This document shows positions 11,043 to 24,027 of a stretch of DNA of 64,000 bases, in pieces. Numbering within the stretch: the first letter of the stretch is position 1; every line of letters starts with the position of its first letter. Below the pieces are notes generated by a model. The model was given only the letters and a program-made list of their open reading frames with translations, was not told the DNA's origin and did not search any database. Source of the stretch: Phallus indusiatus (lineage: Eukaryota; Basidiomycota; Agaricomycetes; Phallales; Phallaceae); the NCBI GenBank assembly GCA_027605045.1, contig JAQFWX010000042.1:248001-312000 (forward strand). Direction: 5' to 3'. The translations under genes and the position numbers were made by a program.

Positions 11043-13663
11043 TTAACGTACCGCCACCTGAAGAAAAACAGCCGCGAGGATCAACAACGCGAGAAACCAG
11101 AAAACCTGCCTTAATGCGACGCCGTAAGAGTCGCAAGCGTGTTTTTGAAGTTCGTATGGCAAATTATGAACATTTCTCGCAGATTCCCTTATGTATTCGA
11201 TAATCTGATGAAAATTGATAGCTGTCGCTTGAGACTGTTTGACAAGTATACACGCACCTCTGCTGCGCCAGGTCCAGTAATTCGAGCCGCTAGCTCACGA
11301 CCAATGAGCTGTTGAAAGATGGCGGAGGGAATAGCGACGCCAGCAACTTGTCCGACGCACCTCCACAATTGTGCGAATCCAAGCGCGATGGCCATTTGCG
11401 CAGCTGGAGTAATAATTAAATCAGTTCAATATTAAGCAACTGAGATATTCGGAAGAAAGATAGCTTACGCTCTACGTGCGCGAGGAGTGCGATTGTTGTT
11501 GTTTGGGATACTATAGTATTCCCTAGACCTAACGGAACCTGGAAGAGCAATGGTATAAGAATAAGATTTCCAAGGATTGTTCACATCATACAATACCGAA
11601 CCACTGAACCAAGACACTAGACTTTTCGTTAAGAGCAACAAGGAATAACTGAAATTGCGAGCTTGAATTAACTACCGTAGCCCTGGCATATGATGACGTG
11701 GAGACGCCTCTGAAAGGTGTTACTCAACGTACGTTTCCAATAAGGGTAGTGCATGCTGCAAATATTCCTAATAATTTAAAGCTTCCGGTACCTGAAATAA
11801 TAGCGCTGGATTTGAAAGTCAAGTTAGAATAGACAAGTACATAAATTGTAAGACTGGGATTGCCTTACCCGCCAAGCAGAGAGCCTAGAGTCATCGCTAC
11901 GCTTTTGGGAAGTATATGCGATCCTATTAAATCTTGTCAGATTTAGTGGTTAACATGAAAGATATCTACAAACCTGCGGTTACAGTAGATGTCAGCATAA
12001 CTCTTTCAAAGAAAAGCGGTAAGAAATATAGAGAAGTGACGTCGTTTATAGCTGTCTGTAGGGTCAAATTAGTAAGGTGTATACAAAAAAAGCTACAGTG
12101 AGCCCACAATTAAACTGCTAACACCAACCAACATAGGCACCTTCTGCTTCAAAAATGAAGGTGTCATGATAGGCTGTGTTGCGATACAGAGTTCAAAATA
12201 TGCAAAAATTATGGCCATGATAATAGTCAAGAGAAGCGAGGCAAGGACACGCGGTTCTGTGAATGGTAACTGTTGCGTGTACTTGAAACTTAAGAAAACG
12301 AGGAATGAAAAAATCTTTTCACATAAAAACGCATAAATGAGCGGGATTAACATGTGATACAACGGGCTACTCACGGAAAGCATTAAGGAGATCGTCCCTC
12401 CATAATCAATTTTTTTCAGTATCTCTTTAGCGCCTTTACTCTTTCCCTACTCAAACGTTAGCTTAGGGAATTAATAGTTAATCAAACACAGTACAGGCAA
12501 AACATAATTTAAATTGAACTCAATCATGAGTATCGCGAGCACATAAAATGGTAACTGGAGCACAAACGCCCAACGCCAACCGAACCTGTATCAATAAAAT
12601 GTCAAACTACATGTTCTTCCAAAAAATATTTAATGGAACTTGCTTTTCACTAATGTATCCTCCAAGCGGTCCAGCAACGCCTTGCCCTGCCTGCGAACGA
12701 CTGAGAAAAAAAGTATGGCGAAAAAAGTTAACACATACCGCGCAGATCAAAGCTGAGAGACCCTGTATCCAACCCCGACGCCGAAGGACATACATATCAC
12801 TTGTGATAATAACTGTGGTAATGAACGAACCTCCTCCCCCTACGCCGTTTATCTGAATGGCGTCGATCAACATGGTTGGTTCCTTGGCACAACTAGGGGA
12901 GTAGTATGACTCAAAACAACGCACAAATTGAGAAGCGACGAGCATTGTCATGCTTTTAGACGCCACAGAAAGAATTATACTCAAAGCAGCCAGAAACAAG
13001 GCGAGTTGACATGCTCTGCGGCGGCCTAAAATGTCGCAAAGTCTTCCATACAGAGGAGAGAAGGTACAGGTAGCCAGGAGATAACTTAAAATTAATGAGA
13101 TCGTACGATTGTATAATAATATATATGCAAAAAATTAGAAATGACTTGTGACTTACGACGATCCCAGCCAACTAGCCTGATCTGTTGCGTGGAGCTCTGA
13201 GGAAATGGAGGTTAGCACTGTCATATGATAATAGATTAGTACATAGTTAGTTGATTGAAGCGAAACTAAGACTGAACGAGTTGCAATAAGCGCCGCTGAG
13301 CAAGGAGGAGGGATAATTAGCCAAATGATATTGTAATATACTCGGACATACGATGAGATACTTACAATTCAGAGACTAAACGAGGAACAGGGTGAGTCTA
13401 TTAGAATATTTGATGAAGTCCGTTGAATTAACGCAGGCACTTACGGCGAGGAAGATGCTGAGCCATACCCCGGCCAGGATGAGTCTTCGGGTTAGAGGAG
13501 TAATTTCCAGTGGTCCAACGGGAGAAGGTTTTGACGGAAGGGGGTTGGTGTAGGATATGATGACTTGGGACTGTTTATCATGATGGAGGCTTGCAAGAGT
13601 TGCGAGGTTGGAGCGCAAGAGCGGCGTAGTTTCGTTGTTCATGACTGCACCGAATGTTCGCAT
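11043..13663 (-). CDS. MFS transporter (14-TM drug/amino-acid type, FNX/VBA-like)
   Basis: Multi-pass major facilitator of vacuolar or plasma membrane. The N-terminus carries MNNETTPLLR; possible ATGs are 13663 or 13642. Exon 1 ends at 13445 (SIFLA|). A 10-nt microexon (SLN) follows, then ALIAT|, and then LLTSISSELHATDQASWLGS. Together these rebuild the usual TM1-TM2 pattern. Next come YLLATCTFSPLYGRLCDILG with GRRR (motif A), GINGVGGGG, and GPLGGYISEK after another intron. Near 12100-12380 is QPIMTPSFLKQKVP. The last exons give GFAQLWRCVGQVAGVAIPSA and end FLQVAVR at the TAA at 11043. This late motif with its SAIFQ continuation resembles fungal Fnx/Vba-type proteins. The gene has at least ten introns, and mid-gene boundaries were not all fixed. 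Being convergent with the terpene synthase, it may export or sequester the cluster product; that is inference. Confidence 0.82.
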
Positions 13664-16251
13664 TTTTTTGCCTGTGGGATTGCTGTTTGTTAACGTCTCA
13701 ATGAGAACTCGGTTGCAAGGGGAAAGTGTCAAAAAGCTCACCAATCTATATTGGGGGTTCTGGTGAGAACGAAGAGACAGAGGGGGAGGAAGAGGGTATG
13801 GGTTTGCTTCGGTGGCTACAATTTAAAACGGATTTTCTTACAAAGGCTACCCTTGATATAACAACCGCCTTTCCAAATAAATAAATAAGTTACGTCACAC
13901 GTGGTAAACCAAAACAGTCCCAATCATTTCTGGAGTTGTAACATGTGTCATTATTTGCCTCTTATCTTGACCCTACACGCGCACCTCCGTTGTATTTATG
14001 CAAACGATCAATTCATATCCGCAGTTTGTCCCTGTTTGTACCAGAAAGGGAAGGCAAAATCGTGTTTCGGTGCTGTCCGTCAATCACTGTGCAATAGGCT
14101 TATTAACGGCTTAACAGAGGAAGTCGAGACCCAAACTGGTATAAATTATGGTAAAAGAGGAGAGCCCATCGAGAAGAACTTGAACCAGACTTCTTTTATG
14201 ATGATAAGGTTCAGGATAGAAATAAAAATTTCCTGCGCATTTCTGCGGGATTTATTACCAAAAGAAAGGAACGGCTCATTCCTCTGTTATCAGGTGGACA
14301 ATACGTCTATGCGAGCTACACTCCAATTGTACTGGTTGGGGTATGCATTTGGCCTCGTGGTTATTGGCAAGTCCGGTCTCACTTCCCGAGCGCCCCCCGC
14401 CCGGGAATGAGGTACACCCGAATCTGATTTGCGCTGGCTCGGAGACAGCAACCGAATAGAAAGGATATGCGTAAACAATTCATAAATGTGGGCATGTTCC
14501 TGAGAGACTCTAGATTGCTGAGATCCCCTACGCACGCAAACCCAAAGATAGTGCGACACGATGCGCCGGTTGGGGAGCGCGGGTCTATTGATAATGAATT
14601 ACATATATTACCAACCAACCAGCTCAGGGTACCGGCTAATATTTGATTTTGGCTAGCGATACTACTGCATGACCGTAAGTACGTATGTTCGCGAAATCCG
14701 AGGACCGGTGAGCAGTCGCAAAGCTGGAAGACCAAGTGACCGCAGGAACGCCAGGTTAATCCTTGGTTGCTACGGGGAGTAATGGAAGCAGAATCAACCA
14801 GCCGTTTTTGCTATGATAAAATAAGCGGAATTTGCATGTTTGGGGCTGAGAACTGGATATACCTGTCCTATCGAATGTTTCATTGGCATTAAGAAATTTT
14901 TCGTGATGGATATTCTTTGATCTAGGGGAAATGGACGAGAAGAATTCCATTCAATGAGCCCCAGCTCCGACTGTGAAAAAAACAAACAACCAAGTTAAAC
15001 AAACAAATACTGACAAACAATTCATACCTGAACGTTTGAGCAGTCATATGGTCAGACGATAAGGACGAGATGAACGTGTTATACGCTAAAAAGCAATCTC
15101 GTTTCAAAAGTTCACATCGGAAGTCGGTAGTGGAAAATTTTTCAGTGTCACGGTCACACCATACGCACGACACTCATAGCCGTTCACTTCTATACCCGCG
15201 AATGTATTTGCCTCCTCCTCGACTTGTTATATATGGTTCACATACAGTCCCAGTTCTTCAAAAGTGGAGTCATAAGAAACTCATAATGACGTCAAGCATT
15301 ATTTGGTACAAGCCTGAAAGCCGACCACCTGAGGTAAGGAGGGAGCATGATGCAAAAATTTTTCAATCTTTACGGGAAGATACGGGAAAAGGCAAAAAAT
15401 TGCAAAAGAAAAATGCTTGCCGCTATATTCGATAACGAGCCAACGCCCTTCTCCTAACTATAATTCCCTGAACAAGTGATAATAATTGTATTATATCTAA
15501 CTTACCTTACTTCTAAAACATGCGATGCTCTAATTCCAATTCACACTCAACCGACAAGAACTATTTCACAACATTGGAACGCAGATCAACTAGTGAATTA
15601 TGTTATAGTGTTACGCTATGATGTAATTGTGCCCGGTAGTGACAAGCAAAGTCGACTAAGGAATGTCAAAAGCTATCTGCACCGCCACGCCGTTGGCCGC
15701 ATAGACAGTCTAATGACTGAATAGAAGTTGCGGACATCCGCATTGCCGAAAGAAGATAAACGTTCGGTGATGTTGCTCGCAAATCAAAACTTTTTAGTGG
15801 GTATATGGCCTTCCATTTTTGATCGTGGTGCGATCCAGATTTTCATACACGTTTTTCGCCACTTGCACACCCTGCCGCACAAATTAACCGAAATCGTGTA
15901 TATAGCTCCTGCATGAGGATAGTAGCGCTCAATGAGACTATTTTTTGTCCTAGCTCTAGAGATTCTTACATCAAAATGACAATAATGCGAAAGCTAAACC
16001 GAGTCTTTTACCCGGCCACGGGCTTCACCAATCGTTATAAATTCACCAACTACATGCTCCGCTCTGAGACACAGGCACAAACAATGATGAGCCGAGGCGG
16101 ACCGGGACTGGACGTCATCGCCCACAGTGATAAAGTTGAATGCGAAATCTCGCTTCACCGTGTATTCAATCATTTTTGTTTATTCTTTTGACTCGGTTAT
16201 CATACATTCAGTCCAAACTGAGCCATTGCCAATAAAGCCACCGACACCATC
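13664..16251. other. 2.6-kb gene-poor region with possible decayed ORFs
   Basis: No complete gene. The minus strand has a fairly coherent frame at 14379-14735 and pieces around 14790-15060 that could be joined by a plausible intron, but stops and a missing start block any gene model. The plus-strand frame 13901-14410 shows no known domain. It could be relic coding sequence of a gene or transposon. Confidence 0.4.
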
Positions 16252-18330
16252 CTACAAACCCATGCTGTCGAGAAGTGGGTTAGGCACTTGGTCATTAAAG
16301 ACAACAACTGTTCTGTTTTGGGTATAACTTTCTATGTTCCCGGTTCCATATCCACTGCGACCACTATCATCGAAGTATATAGTATCAGATATCACGAAAC
16401 GCAGAGTCCAAAATCATTGAGAAAGGAAAGAAAGGAAAGAAAGTGAACTAACCTCAGTCCGGTGGACCCGATACCTAATTCGGAGTGGTGCGAGTTACCG
16501 TTGATTATCACCATGCCTGTGCGATTAGAACTAATTAATAGTGCGTATGTATACGGTTGTGAAAAACACACCAGAATAGATGCGGCTTGCCCATTCCAAT
16601 GCTCTAAGATTATTTGTCCACAAGCTGTTCGTTAGTGAGTACTCGGTGTCATTAGCCAATTCGATAGCTTCATCGACAGTATCACAAATAATTACTCCCA
16701 GAACTAATGGCAAAATACCGACAGAACATGATACTTTTCCCATCGGTCTGAATGAGAAATACTCACCAGGCCCAAAAAGCTCATCCTGCCACGCCTTCAT
16801 ATCTGAGCTGTATCCCAGCAAAAGGTGAGGATGAACGACAGCGCCGTCATTCGTCATATCACCGACTGCAACTTCAGCACCTTTATCTTTGGCATCCTTC
16901 ACGTAGGCGATTATATTTTCGGCAAATGCAACAGTTCGAACGCTGATAATATTGGCATACTCCCCTGATCCGGCTTTTATCCTTTGCGCGAAGAATTTAA
17001 GCTCGGAGATTAATGCCTCAGCAATGGAGCGTTGAACAATTACGCGGGATGTTGCCATGCAGATCTACATGGAATGTTGACTCAAGAACCTCTATGAGCA
17101 ATCTTCACAAATCACCTGTCCTGCGTGATTATATGCTCCGCTTATGATAGATCTTGCGGCCTGCTTAACATCTGCGTCCTCCAAAACCTGCATAGGTTAT
17201 CGGTCAAACTGTAGAAACAGGTGTGGTAACATATTTAAGTATACATACGACGGCGGCCGCTTTTCCTCCTAGCTCAAGTAATACTTCCTTCAAGTTCTTT
17301 CCGGCTTCTGTGGCGATGGCCCTACCGACAACAGTGCTTCCTGTAAACTACATAGAAAGGAATTAGAATTATTTATTTCTTATCATAAACGTGGAGACAC
17401 GAACTGAAATTAATTTGATCTTTTTATGGGCGATTATTTTGGGCACGAGTGTTGGATTGTTCTCTCGAGAAATGTGAATGAGGTTGAGAACACCAGGCGG
17501 GAGACCAGCCTATCATGTAAAGGAAATCATGAAGCGATTTTTTTTGGAAGACGTTCACGGGTTTGCTTACATCGTGAAGTACTAACGCGGATCCGTTATA
17601 CAATTTGGGAACAGTTAGATGGTAGATTCACTTACATTCTGTGAATAGCTGATGTACTTGAGGGGCTAATTCGGAAGAGCGGAATACTACGGTATTTCCA
17701 GCTTGGATAGCCAAAGGAATTACACGACAAGCTAGTGCAAGCGGGGAGTTCCATGGGACCATGACAAGAACCTAGGTCGCACCGATTAGTTGGGAATTAG
17801 GAAAAGAATCAGGACAAAACCAGCGTACAACACCATAGGCCCTTCGCTGGGTGATAACTATGCCGCCCGGAAGACGAGAAGGAAACGTTTCACCTGTAAG
17901 ACGACTAGACATAGCGGCGTCTATTTATGCAACGAGTGTTAGCATAATATCCCAAAAGCTTTGAAGAAAAACACTAACATCCTTTAAGCAAAAACGCAGT
18001 ACCATAAACTTCATGACGCCAGTTAACCTTCTCACCAAGCACGCATTTCAAGGCTTGCTCGAAAGCTTTCAAGTATCTTTTACTTGGATCAACCAATATT
18101 TTAGAAGCTTTTAGCAATATGTCACGTCGTTCTGAGATAGCTTTCTTTTCCCAAGCGGGTTGCGCTGCACTAGCTGTCTCGATGGCGCTCTCGATGTCGT
18201 CCCATGAAGCTGAGTCAGCTATACTAATGAGCTGTCCTGTGCTATCGTAGGTCTTATATGTCTCTCCGTCGCTAGAGGGCTGTTCGGTCCCGTTGATCAG
18301 GAGATGAAGATGGGGAGGGTTGAAGGTCAT
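16252..18330 (-). CDS. Aldehyde dehydrogenase, vanillin/salicylaldehyde dehydrogenase-like (copy 1)
   Basis: NAD(P)+-dependent oxidation of an aldehyde to a carboxylate, probably cytosolic. It starts at ATG 18330 (MTFNPPHLHLLINGTE) and ends ...PNPLLDSMGL at the TAG at 16252. In order: the N-terminal ALDH region (SAAQPAWEKKA), RLTGETFPSRLPGG, VMVPWNSPLALACR, the Rossmann motif FTGSTVVGRA, ELGGKAAAVV with the general-base Glu, the catalytic Cys in HAGQ|ICMATSR (restored across an intron ending at about 17061), ELFGPG, and GMVIINGNSHHSELG. At least eight introns interrupt it. A TATA box lies 44 bp upstream. It is a close paralogue of the enzyme at 29258-31364, and the two bracket the P450 array. 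Substrate cannot be told from sequence. Confidence 0.9.
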
Positions 18331-18373
18331 GATACCTCAGTTAATTGAATTAGAAGGAACCAATAGCGCAGAA

Positions 18374-18381
18374 TATTTATA
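18374..18381 (-). promoter_or_regulatory. TATA box of aldehyde dehydrogenase copy 1
   Basis: On the minus strand the sequence reads TATAAATA, ending 44 bp before the ATG at 18330. Spacing and sequence fit a fungal core promoter. Confidence 0.5.
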
Positions 18382-18968
18382 GCGATTTCGGTCATATATC
18401 ACCTATCGTACAACGCCGCGGTAAATTTCTGAATGATGTAGACAGTCTGATTTCGTGAGTTTAGTTGTCAGTAAGGCCAGTAATTTGAGACTATTATTTG
18501 CCCGGTATCCTTCTTCAGGCTGTCCTGACAACATCTTCCTTGAACATGTACCCTTTCTGTAGATCGCTGTGAGGAGCCTCTAATACCTGATCATGACCAA
18601 TAGTTTTCCGAAGTGCGACGGAAATGCGACTGATGATCGAATGAAAATAACTTGCAGATGATGCAGCAGATCATATTTAGTCGGAGCTTCAATATTCAAT
18701 TTCCAACTCTTTTTGCTGCTTACCTTTGGGTGGTTATTGCTATTTTTTTAGCAGTTTTCCAGTCTTTTTTCTGCTCTTTGTTTATGAGATTGAGATTCAG
18801 TGAGGAAAGAGATTTGCGTGGTGCGAGGATATACAACAGTGTTCATTCTCTTGCCGTCAACGGAACTAAATTTAGCTTAGCGATGACGACATGATTACCT
18901 GAAGCCTTCAGGGATGCATGACATTCAACGAATAGTGTCAGCTTTCTTTTTTTTTCACGCTTGAATCC
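18382..18968. other. Divergent promoter region between ALDH copy 1 and P450 copy 1
   Basis: About 590 bp between the divergently transcribed ALDH (-) and P450 (+). It may be a bidirectional promoter. Short AT-rich frames here have no recognisable product. Confidence 0.45.
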
Positions 18969-21188
18969 ATGCTCTCTTCGGTATATTTCTGGCAAATCTC
19001 GACTCCACTACGAGCAGTTATTCTCCTAGACATTTCAAGTGCCATAGTAAGTCGATACGTAATCTCACTTTGTTGCTGTAATTGAAATAGTCAATTAAGA
19101 TTGCACAAGCATGGTTTCGAAAATATGAACCTCAAAGCATAACCAGTTGCCTCGTTCAACTCGCTATTTTCGCAATAGCACCTGTAGTCACAGCGGTGGC
19201 GACCCTTCCGACCCAGTCGCCTTGGATGAACGGACCACTGCACTTGATACTTTTCATTTGTTTCCTCTAAGCCTCGATCGTTCTATATCGGCTTTCTCCA
19301 TTCCATCCTTTGGCGAAATATCCTGGACCTCTGAGCTGCAAAATATCGAGGGTTTGGGTTACCTGGCTGTCGCACAAAGGGAAACTACATTTGTATTACA
19401 ACAAACTTCATAAGAAGTATGGGCCCGTCGTTCGAATTGGTAAGCCCAAGATTTTAAATCTACTGTATTGTGATGTATGTAAAGTCTTCAAGGTCCGAAT
19501 GAGTTATCTATTGTGAACGTGGATCTCATACCTGAAATCCTGGGTCAACATGGCATGCCTAAAGGTCCAAGTGCGTAGCATTATTTTCTGTACTCACCAT
19601 TTGTTCTGAGGCTCAAACGCTTAGTATGGGATGGGAGACGATTTCTCTCTTACAAGTCAAATCAACCTTTGCCAAGTGTACTAAGTGTTCGCGATCTTAA
19701 TGTCCACGCGCAGCTACGCAAACCGTGGAACAGGTCCTTTGGTCCGAATGCGCTGAAAGATTACGAAGAGTCGCTCATCGCGAGAGGGACAGAATTGATT
19801 GAACATTTGAGCGAATTGTGTCGCAACTCCAACGATCGATTTGGACATGCTGATATCGTAAAGTATATCAGCCGATGGAGGTTCGTCTCCCAGTGCCTTG
19901 TCTTCCTTCGTCGCGCTTTGGGTATTTATTTCTGATAGTTTCGATTTTATGGGTGACATGGCGTTGGTTCATCTCCTCTTTCGCAATCCACACTCTCATC
20001 GGCCTTTGTAGATTTGGGGAGAGTTTTGGATTAATGCGTAACGGCGATAAAGATGGACTTTTGCAAAAAGTGGAAGCAGCCGCCTTGTCAGTTTATTATT
20101 CTTCGTTATATCTGTACGTTTAATGACCGGCTTAAATAAGGATACCGTCCATTACTCAAATGATCCCCTGGGCGGTGGGATTTTTCCGTTCGATTCCAGG
20201 GATGAACAAAGATTCTGACGCGTTCAGACAATTTGCGTTGACGCAAGCCCAAAAAAGAATCACAGAAACAACAGCCAAGAGAGATCTATTCCATTACATG
20301 GTGATTTTCTTTCAGTCTCTTCTTCTCATTTGCGCAATTTAATATTATCCCTCCTCAGGCTGCTAGCGCGGACGTCGATGAGGACAAACTTCCACTGAAA
20401 ACGGTCGTCGCCAATGCGGGCATTGCTATTGTCGCCGGCTCTGGTACAGCGGCTACTGTGCTTTCTGGAATTATATATTATCTACTTAGGCATCCCGCTT
20501 ATTTGGAACGCCTGCGACAAGAACTAGACGCGACTTTTCCTCCCTCGGAATATGCCACTATTCAACTTGATAAGTTAGGCAAGCTGGAATTGTTGAATGG
20601 GGTTATGTAGGTCATTTCATTACAATCTCTGGTACGTCGAGTGCTGAGTAAACCGTTAAACGTTACCAGAAATGAGGTTCTGCGTTTGCAGCCACCGGTG
20701 TTTACAGGTTTACAAAGAGCGCCGTCTCAAAATAGCGGAGGTAAACTCGTAGGAGACATGTATGTCATTCGAATTGTGCCCGACTTGAAACGATCAGCTT
20801 CTCACATGTTTTCTGAGCATACAGGTTCATCACTGAAGGAAATGCAGTGCGCATTCCTCCGTACGTCATACATCGCGATCCCCGTTATTTTTACCCCAAC
20901 CCCGATGAATTTTGGCCCGAGAGGTGGTTCAATCAGAGTCAGCAAAATGGAAAAGTAATCACTAATCGACACGCTTTCATTCCATTTTCTTACGGACCTG
21001 CAAATTGCGCGGGGAAAACGTTAGCTATCTCGGAGCTGAGATATATTACGGCAATGTTGGTCCATAGTTTCGAGTTCTGGTTTGAGGATGGATATGACCC
21101 CGATAAGTGGGATAGGGAGTTACGTGATCAGTTTGCTCTCGCTGTTGGGACATTGCCGGTGAAGATGAAGCAAAGAAGCTTTAATTGA
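18969..21188 (+). pseudogene. Cytochrome P450, copy 1 of the tandem array, disrupted
   Basis: It shares exon layout with the three following copies: a short first exon (MLSSVYFWQISTPLRA, 18969-19046), an N-terminal membrane region, PFHPLAKYPGP, RKPWNRSFGPNALKDYEESL, K-helix EVLR, DEFWPERW and the heme loop FSYGPANCAGKTLA, ending at the TGA at 21188. Two defects are visible. An in-frame TAA at 19268-19270 lies in the membrane anchor, where sister copies have TCA (Ser), and no nearby splice site would remove it. The I-helix oxygen-activation motif reads AGSGTAAT instead of AGSDTTS, losing the acidic residue and the conserved Thr pair. The rest of the frame and splice sites look intact, so inactivation seems recent. 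It could still be transcribed. Confidence 0.82.
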
Positions 21189-21583
21189 CCATTGAACTGA
21201 TTTCATTCCGCGGTCTTCTTTTCTGTGTTATTTTAACTAATACATGTTCAGCCCTTTCGAATTTTATTTACTTTAACGACGATCCAAGTGCTCATTTCGA
21301 AGTAAACCAGACTCCAGACGTTTGTTTCATCGAGAGCAAATTTATGGGTGTCCAATGGCAGCATAATTCAGCCTGAGCCCCTAGAGCCAGCTAGGGCCCT
21401 AGACCTAAAACAGGAAACTACACGGGGATGAAGATAGATGGAGATGTGTCCTGACGATATTCTAAACTTAGCTCAGCGATTGGCACATACCCGCCTCCGG
21501 GATTCATGCCCGGACCAGCACAGCACTGAACCAACAGTAACCCGGAGAGTGATGTTCAACGAAGCAACATCCCTTACCCTCTC
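21189..21583. other. Spacer between P450 copies 1 and 2
   Basis: About 395 bp with no gene; it should hold the 3' end of copy 1 and the promoter of copy 2. It includes a short GC-rich imperfect palindrome around 21375-21405. Confidence 0.4.
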
Positions 21584-23769
21584 ATGTCCGCAATGTACTT
21601 TTTGCAAATATCGACTCCTTTGCGAGCAACAGTCCTCATAGACATTTCAAGCGCCATAGTAACTCAATCTACAATCTCATTTTATTACACACTGATGTAA
21701 TCAATCAAGATTGCACACGCGTGGTTTCGGAAATATGAACCTCAAAATATAACTAGCTGCCTTGTTCAACTCGTTATCTTCGCAATAGCGCCTGTCGTTA
21801 CGGCAATTATAACCCTTCCGACTCAATCGCCATGGACGAATGGGTCATTGCATCTGATACTTTTTATTTGCTTCCTCTCGAGTTCTATTATACTATACCG
21901 TCTTTCACCGTTTCATCCCTTAGCAAAGTATCCTGGGCCATTGAGCTGTAAAGTATCAAGAGTTTGGGTTACCTGGCTATCCCACAGAGGAAAATTGCAT
22001 TTGTATTATAATGAACTGCACAAGAAGTATGGATCCATCGTTCGAATTGGTAAGCTTTAGCTTGAAATTCATTGAATTTCGTTTTGGTTAATACAATTCC
22101 AAAGGACCGAACGAGTTATCTATCATAAATGCTGATCTCATGCCTGAAATTCTGGGTCAACATGGCATGCCTAAAGGACCAAGTGCGTAGCATTGCTTCT
22201 CATTTGTACGCATTATATTTTGTAAGACGTAAGCATTTAGTATGGAACGGAAGATTATTTCTTTCCTACAAATTGCGCCAAAAATTTCCATCTGTGATAG
22301 GCACTCGAGATCTTAACGAACACACGCAGTTACGCAAACCATGGAATAGATCTTTTGGACAAAATCCTGTGAAAGATTACGAAAATTCGCTGATCAATAA
22401 AGGAACCGAACTGATTGGACATTTGAGGGAGTTGTGTCGCAACTCGAGGGATCATTTTGGCCATACTGACATTGCACATTACATCGCTTGCTGGAGGTGT
22501 GTCCAACCATATCTTGACTTTGCTTTCGTATAGTGATTCTCCCTAGCTTCGATTTTATGGGAGACATTGTGTGAGTCTACATACTCTTGCTCATGTATTG
22601 AATAATGTATTGAATTGCGCAGATTCGGAGAGAGTTTTGGGTTAATGCGTACTGGCGATGAAGATGGGCTCTTGCACAAAATCGAAGCGTCTGTTTTGTG
22701 AATTGATCCTTTTTTTTGTTTATTATCTCTTATGGCTTATAATACTACCAAAGAATACCGTCCATTACCCAAATGATCCCCTGGTCCTCAGGGTTTTTCC
22801 GCTCCATTCCAATTATGAATAAAGGTTTTGAGGCTTTCAATCAATTTGCGTTGGCGCAAGTTCAAAAAAGAATCACAAAAGTCACAGAAAAGAAAGATCT
22901 ATTTTATTACATGGTATTTTTCTAATAATATTTTATCCTTAATATTCAATGTTGTTTTGCAGGCTGCTAGCATGGACATCGATGACGACAAACCTCCACT
23001 TAATGTGATTATCGCTAATGTGGGTCTTGCCATAGTCGCCGGCTCTGATACAACTTCAACTGTGCTTTCTGGAATCATGTATTATCTACTTCGATATCCC
23101 GCTTATTTCCAACGTCTGCGGCAAGAACTTGACACGGCGTTTCCCCCAGTGGAGCATGCCACCATACAACTAAGTCAATTAGGTAATCTGGAAATGTTGA
23201 ATGGGATTGTGTATGACCTATTATTCCTTTCAAAACGCCGAATACTAAATAAATGTCTCTAGAAATGAAGCCTTACGGCTACAACCTCCAGTGCCTACGG
23301 CTATACAGAGAGCACCGACTCAAAACAGCGGAGGTAAACTCGTCGGAAACATGTATGTCAATCAAAGGATTAGCAGATCATCCCAGAGTCTCACGCATCT
23401 TCTATGCCCTGCAGGTTCATCACTGAAGAAACCGCCGTGCGGATACCCCCGTATGCCATACATCGCGATCCTCGTTATTTTTACCCCAATACCGACGAAT
23501 TCTGGCCCGAGAGGTGGTTTAATCAGAATCAGCAGGATGGCAAAGTGATTACTAATCGACTCGCCTTTATGCCCTTTTCGTATGGACCTGCAAACTGCGC
23601 GGGAAAAACGTTGGCTATTTCAGAGCTGAGATATATTACGGCAATGTTGGTTTATAACTTCGATTTTTGGTTCAAAGATGGATATGACTCCAATAGGGAG
23701 TTGCGTGATCAATTTGTTTTTGTCATTGGGAAGTTGCCAGTGAAGATAAAGCAGAGGAATTTTGTCTGA
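21584..23769 (+). CDS. Cytochrome P450 monooxygenase, array copy 2
   Basis: Heme-thiolate monooxygenase anchored in the ER by two N-terminal hydrophobic segments. Exon 1 (21584-21658) is 25 codons, MSAMYFLQISTPLRA..SSAI, spliced to IAHAWFRKYEP at 21710. Then come PFHPLAKYPGPLSCK, HKKYGSIVRIG, RKPWNRSFGQNPVKDYE, the I-helix AGSDTTSTVLSGI, K-helix ExxR in NEALRL, DEFWPERWF and the heme loop FSYGPANCAGKTLA with the axial Cys. The position before Cys that is Arg in many P450s is Ala here, as in its sisters. Relative to copy 1 it lacks about four residues near the C-terminus (DGYDSNRELRDQF). All splice junctions kept phase by my reading, so it appears functional. The CYP family number cannot be fixed without alignment. 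The likely role is oxidation of the cluster's terpene or another lipophilic substrate. Confidence 0.9.
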
Positions 23770-24027
23770 GTTGCATTTGGATTGTTCTGATTCCGCGGTC
23801 TTTTGTTTACCGCGCTACTTACTGTAGGTTGCACCGCTTCTGTATCTTTGTTTATATATGCACTTGTTTTTCGAGCGACTAACTGGTGCTAAATTTATTT
23901 AAGCCCTCGGTTGAATTGCACCGGGATCACTAATCGCACCAAAAAAAATGTAAGTATTATATAAGTATTAAATTTGTACGTTAATTCGCAACGGGTGTTC
24001 CATTCCTCTCTCTCATCCATACCATTC

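Noticed and set aside
13901..14410. 169-codon plus-strand frame
   Set aside because: Starts at an ATG-poor position, no domain, composition unlike neighbouring genes.
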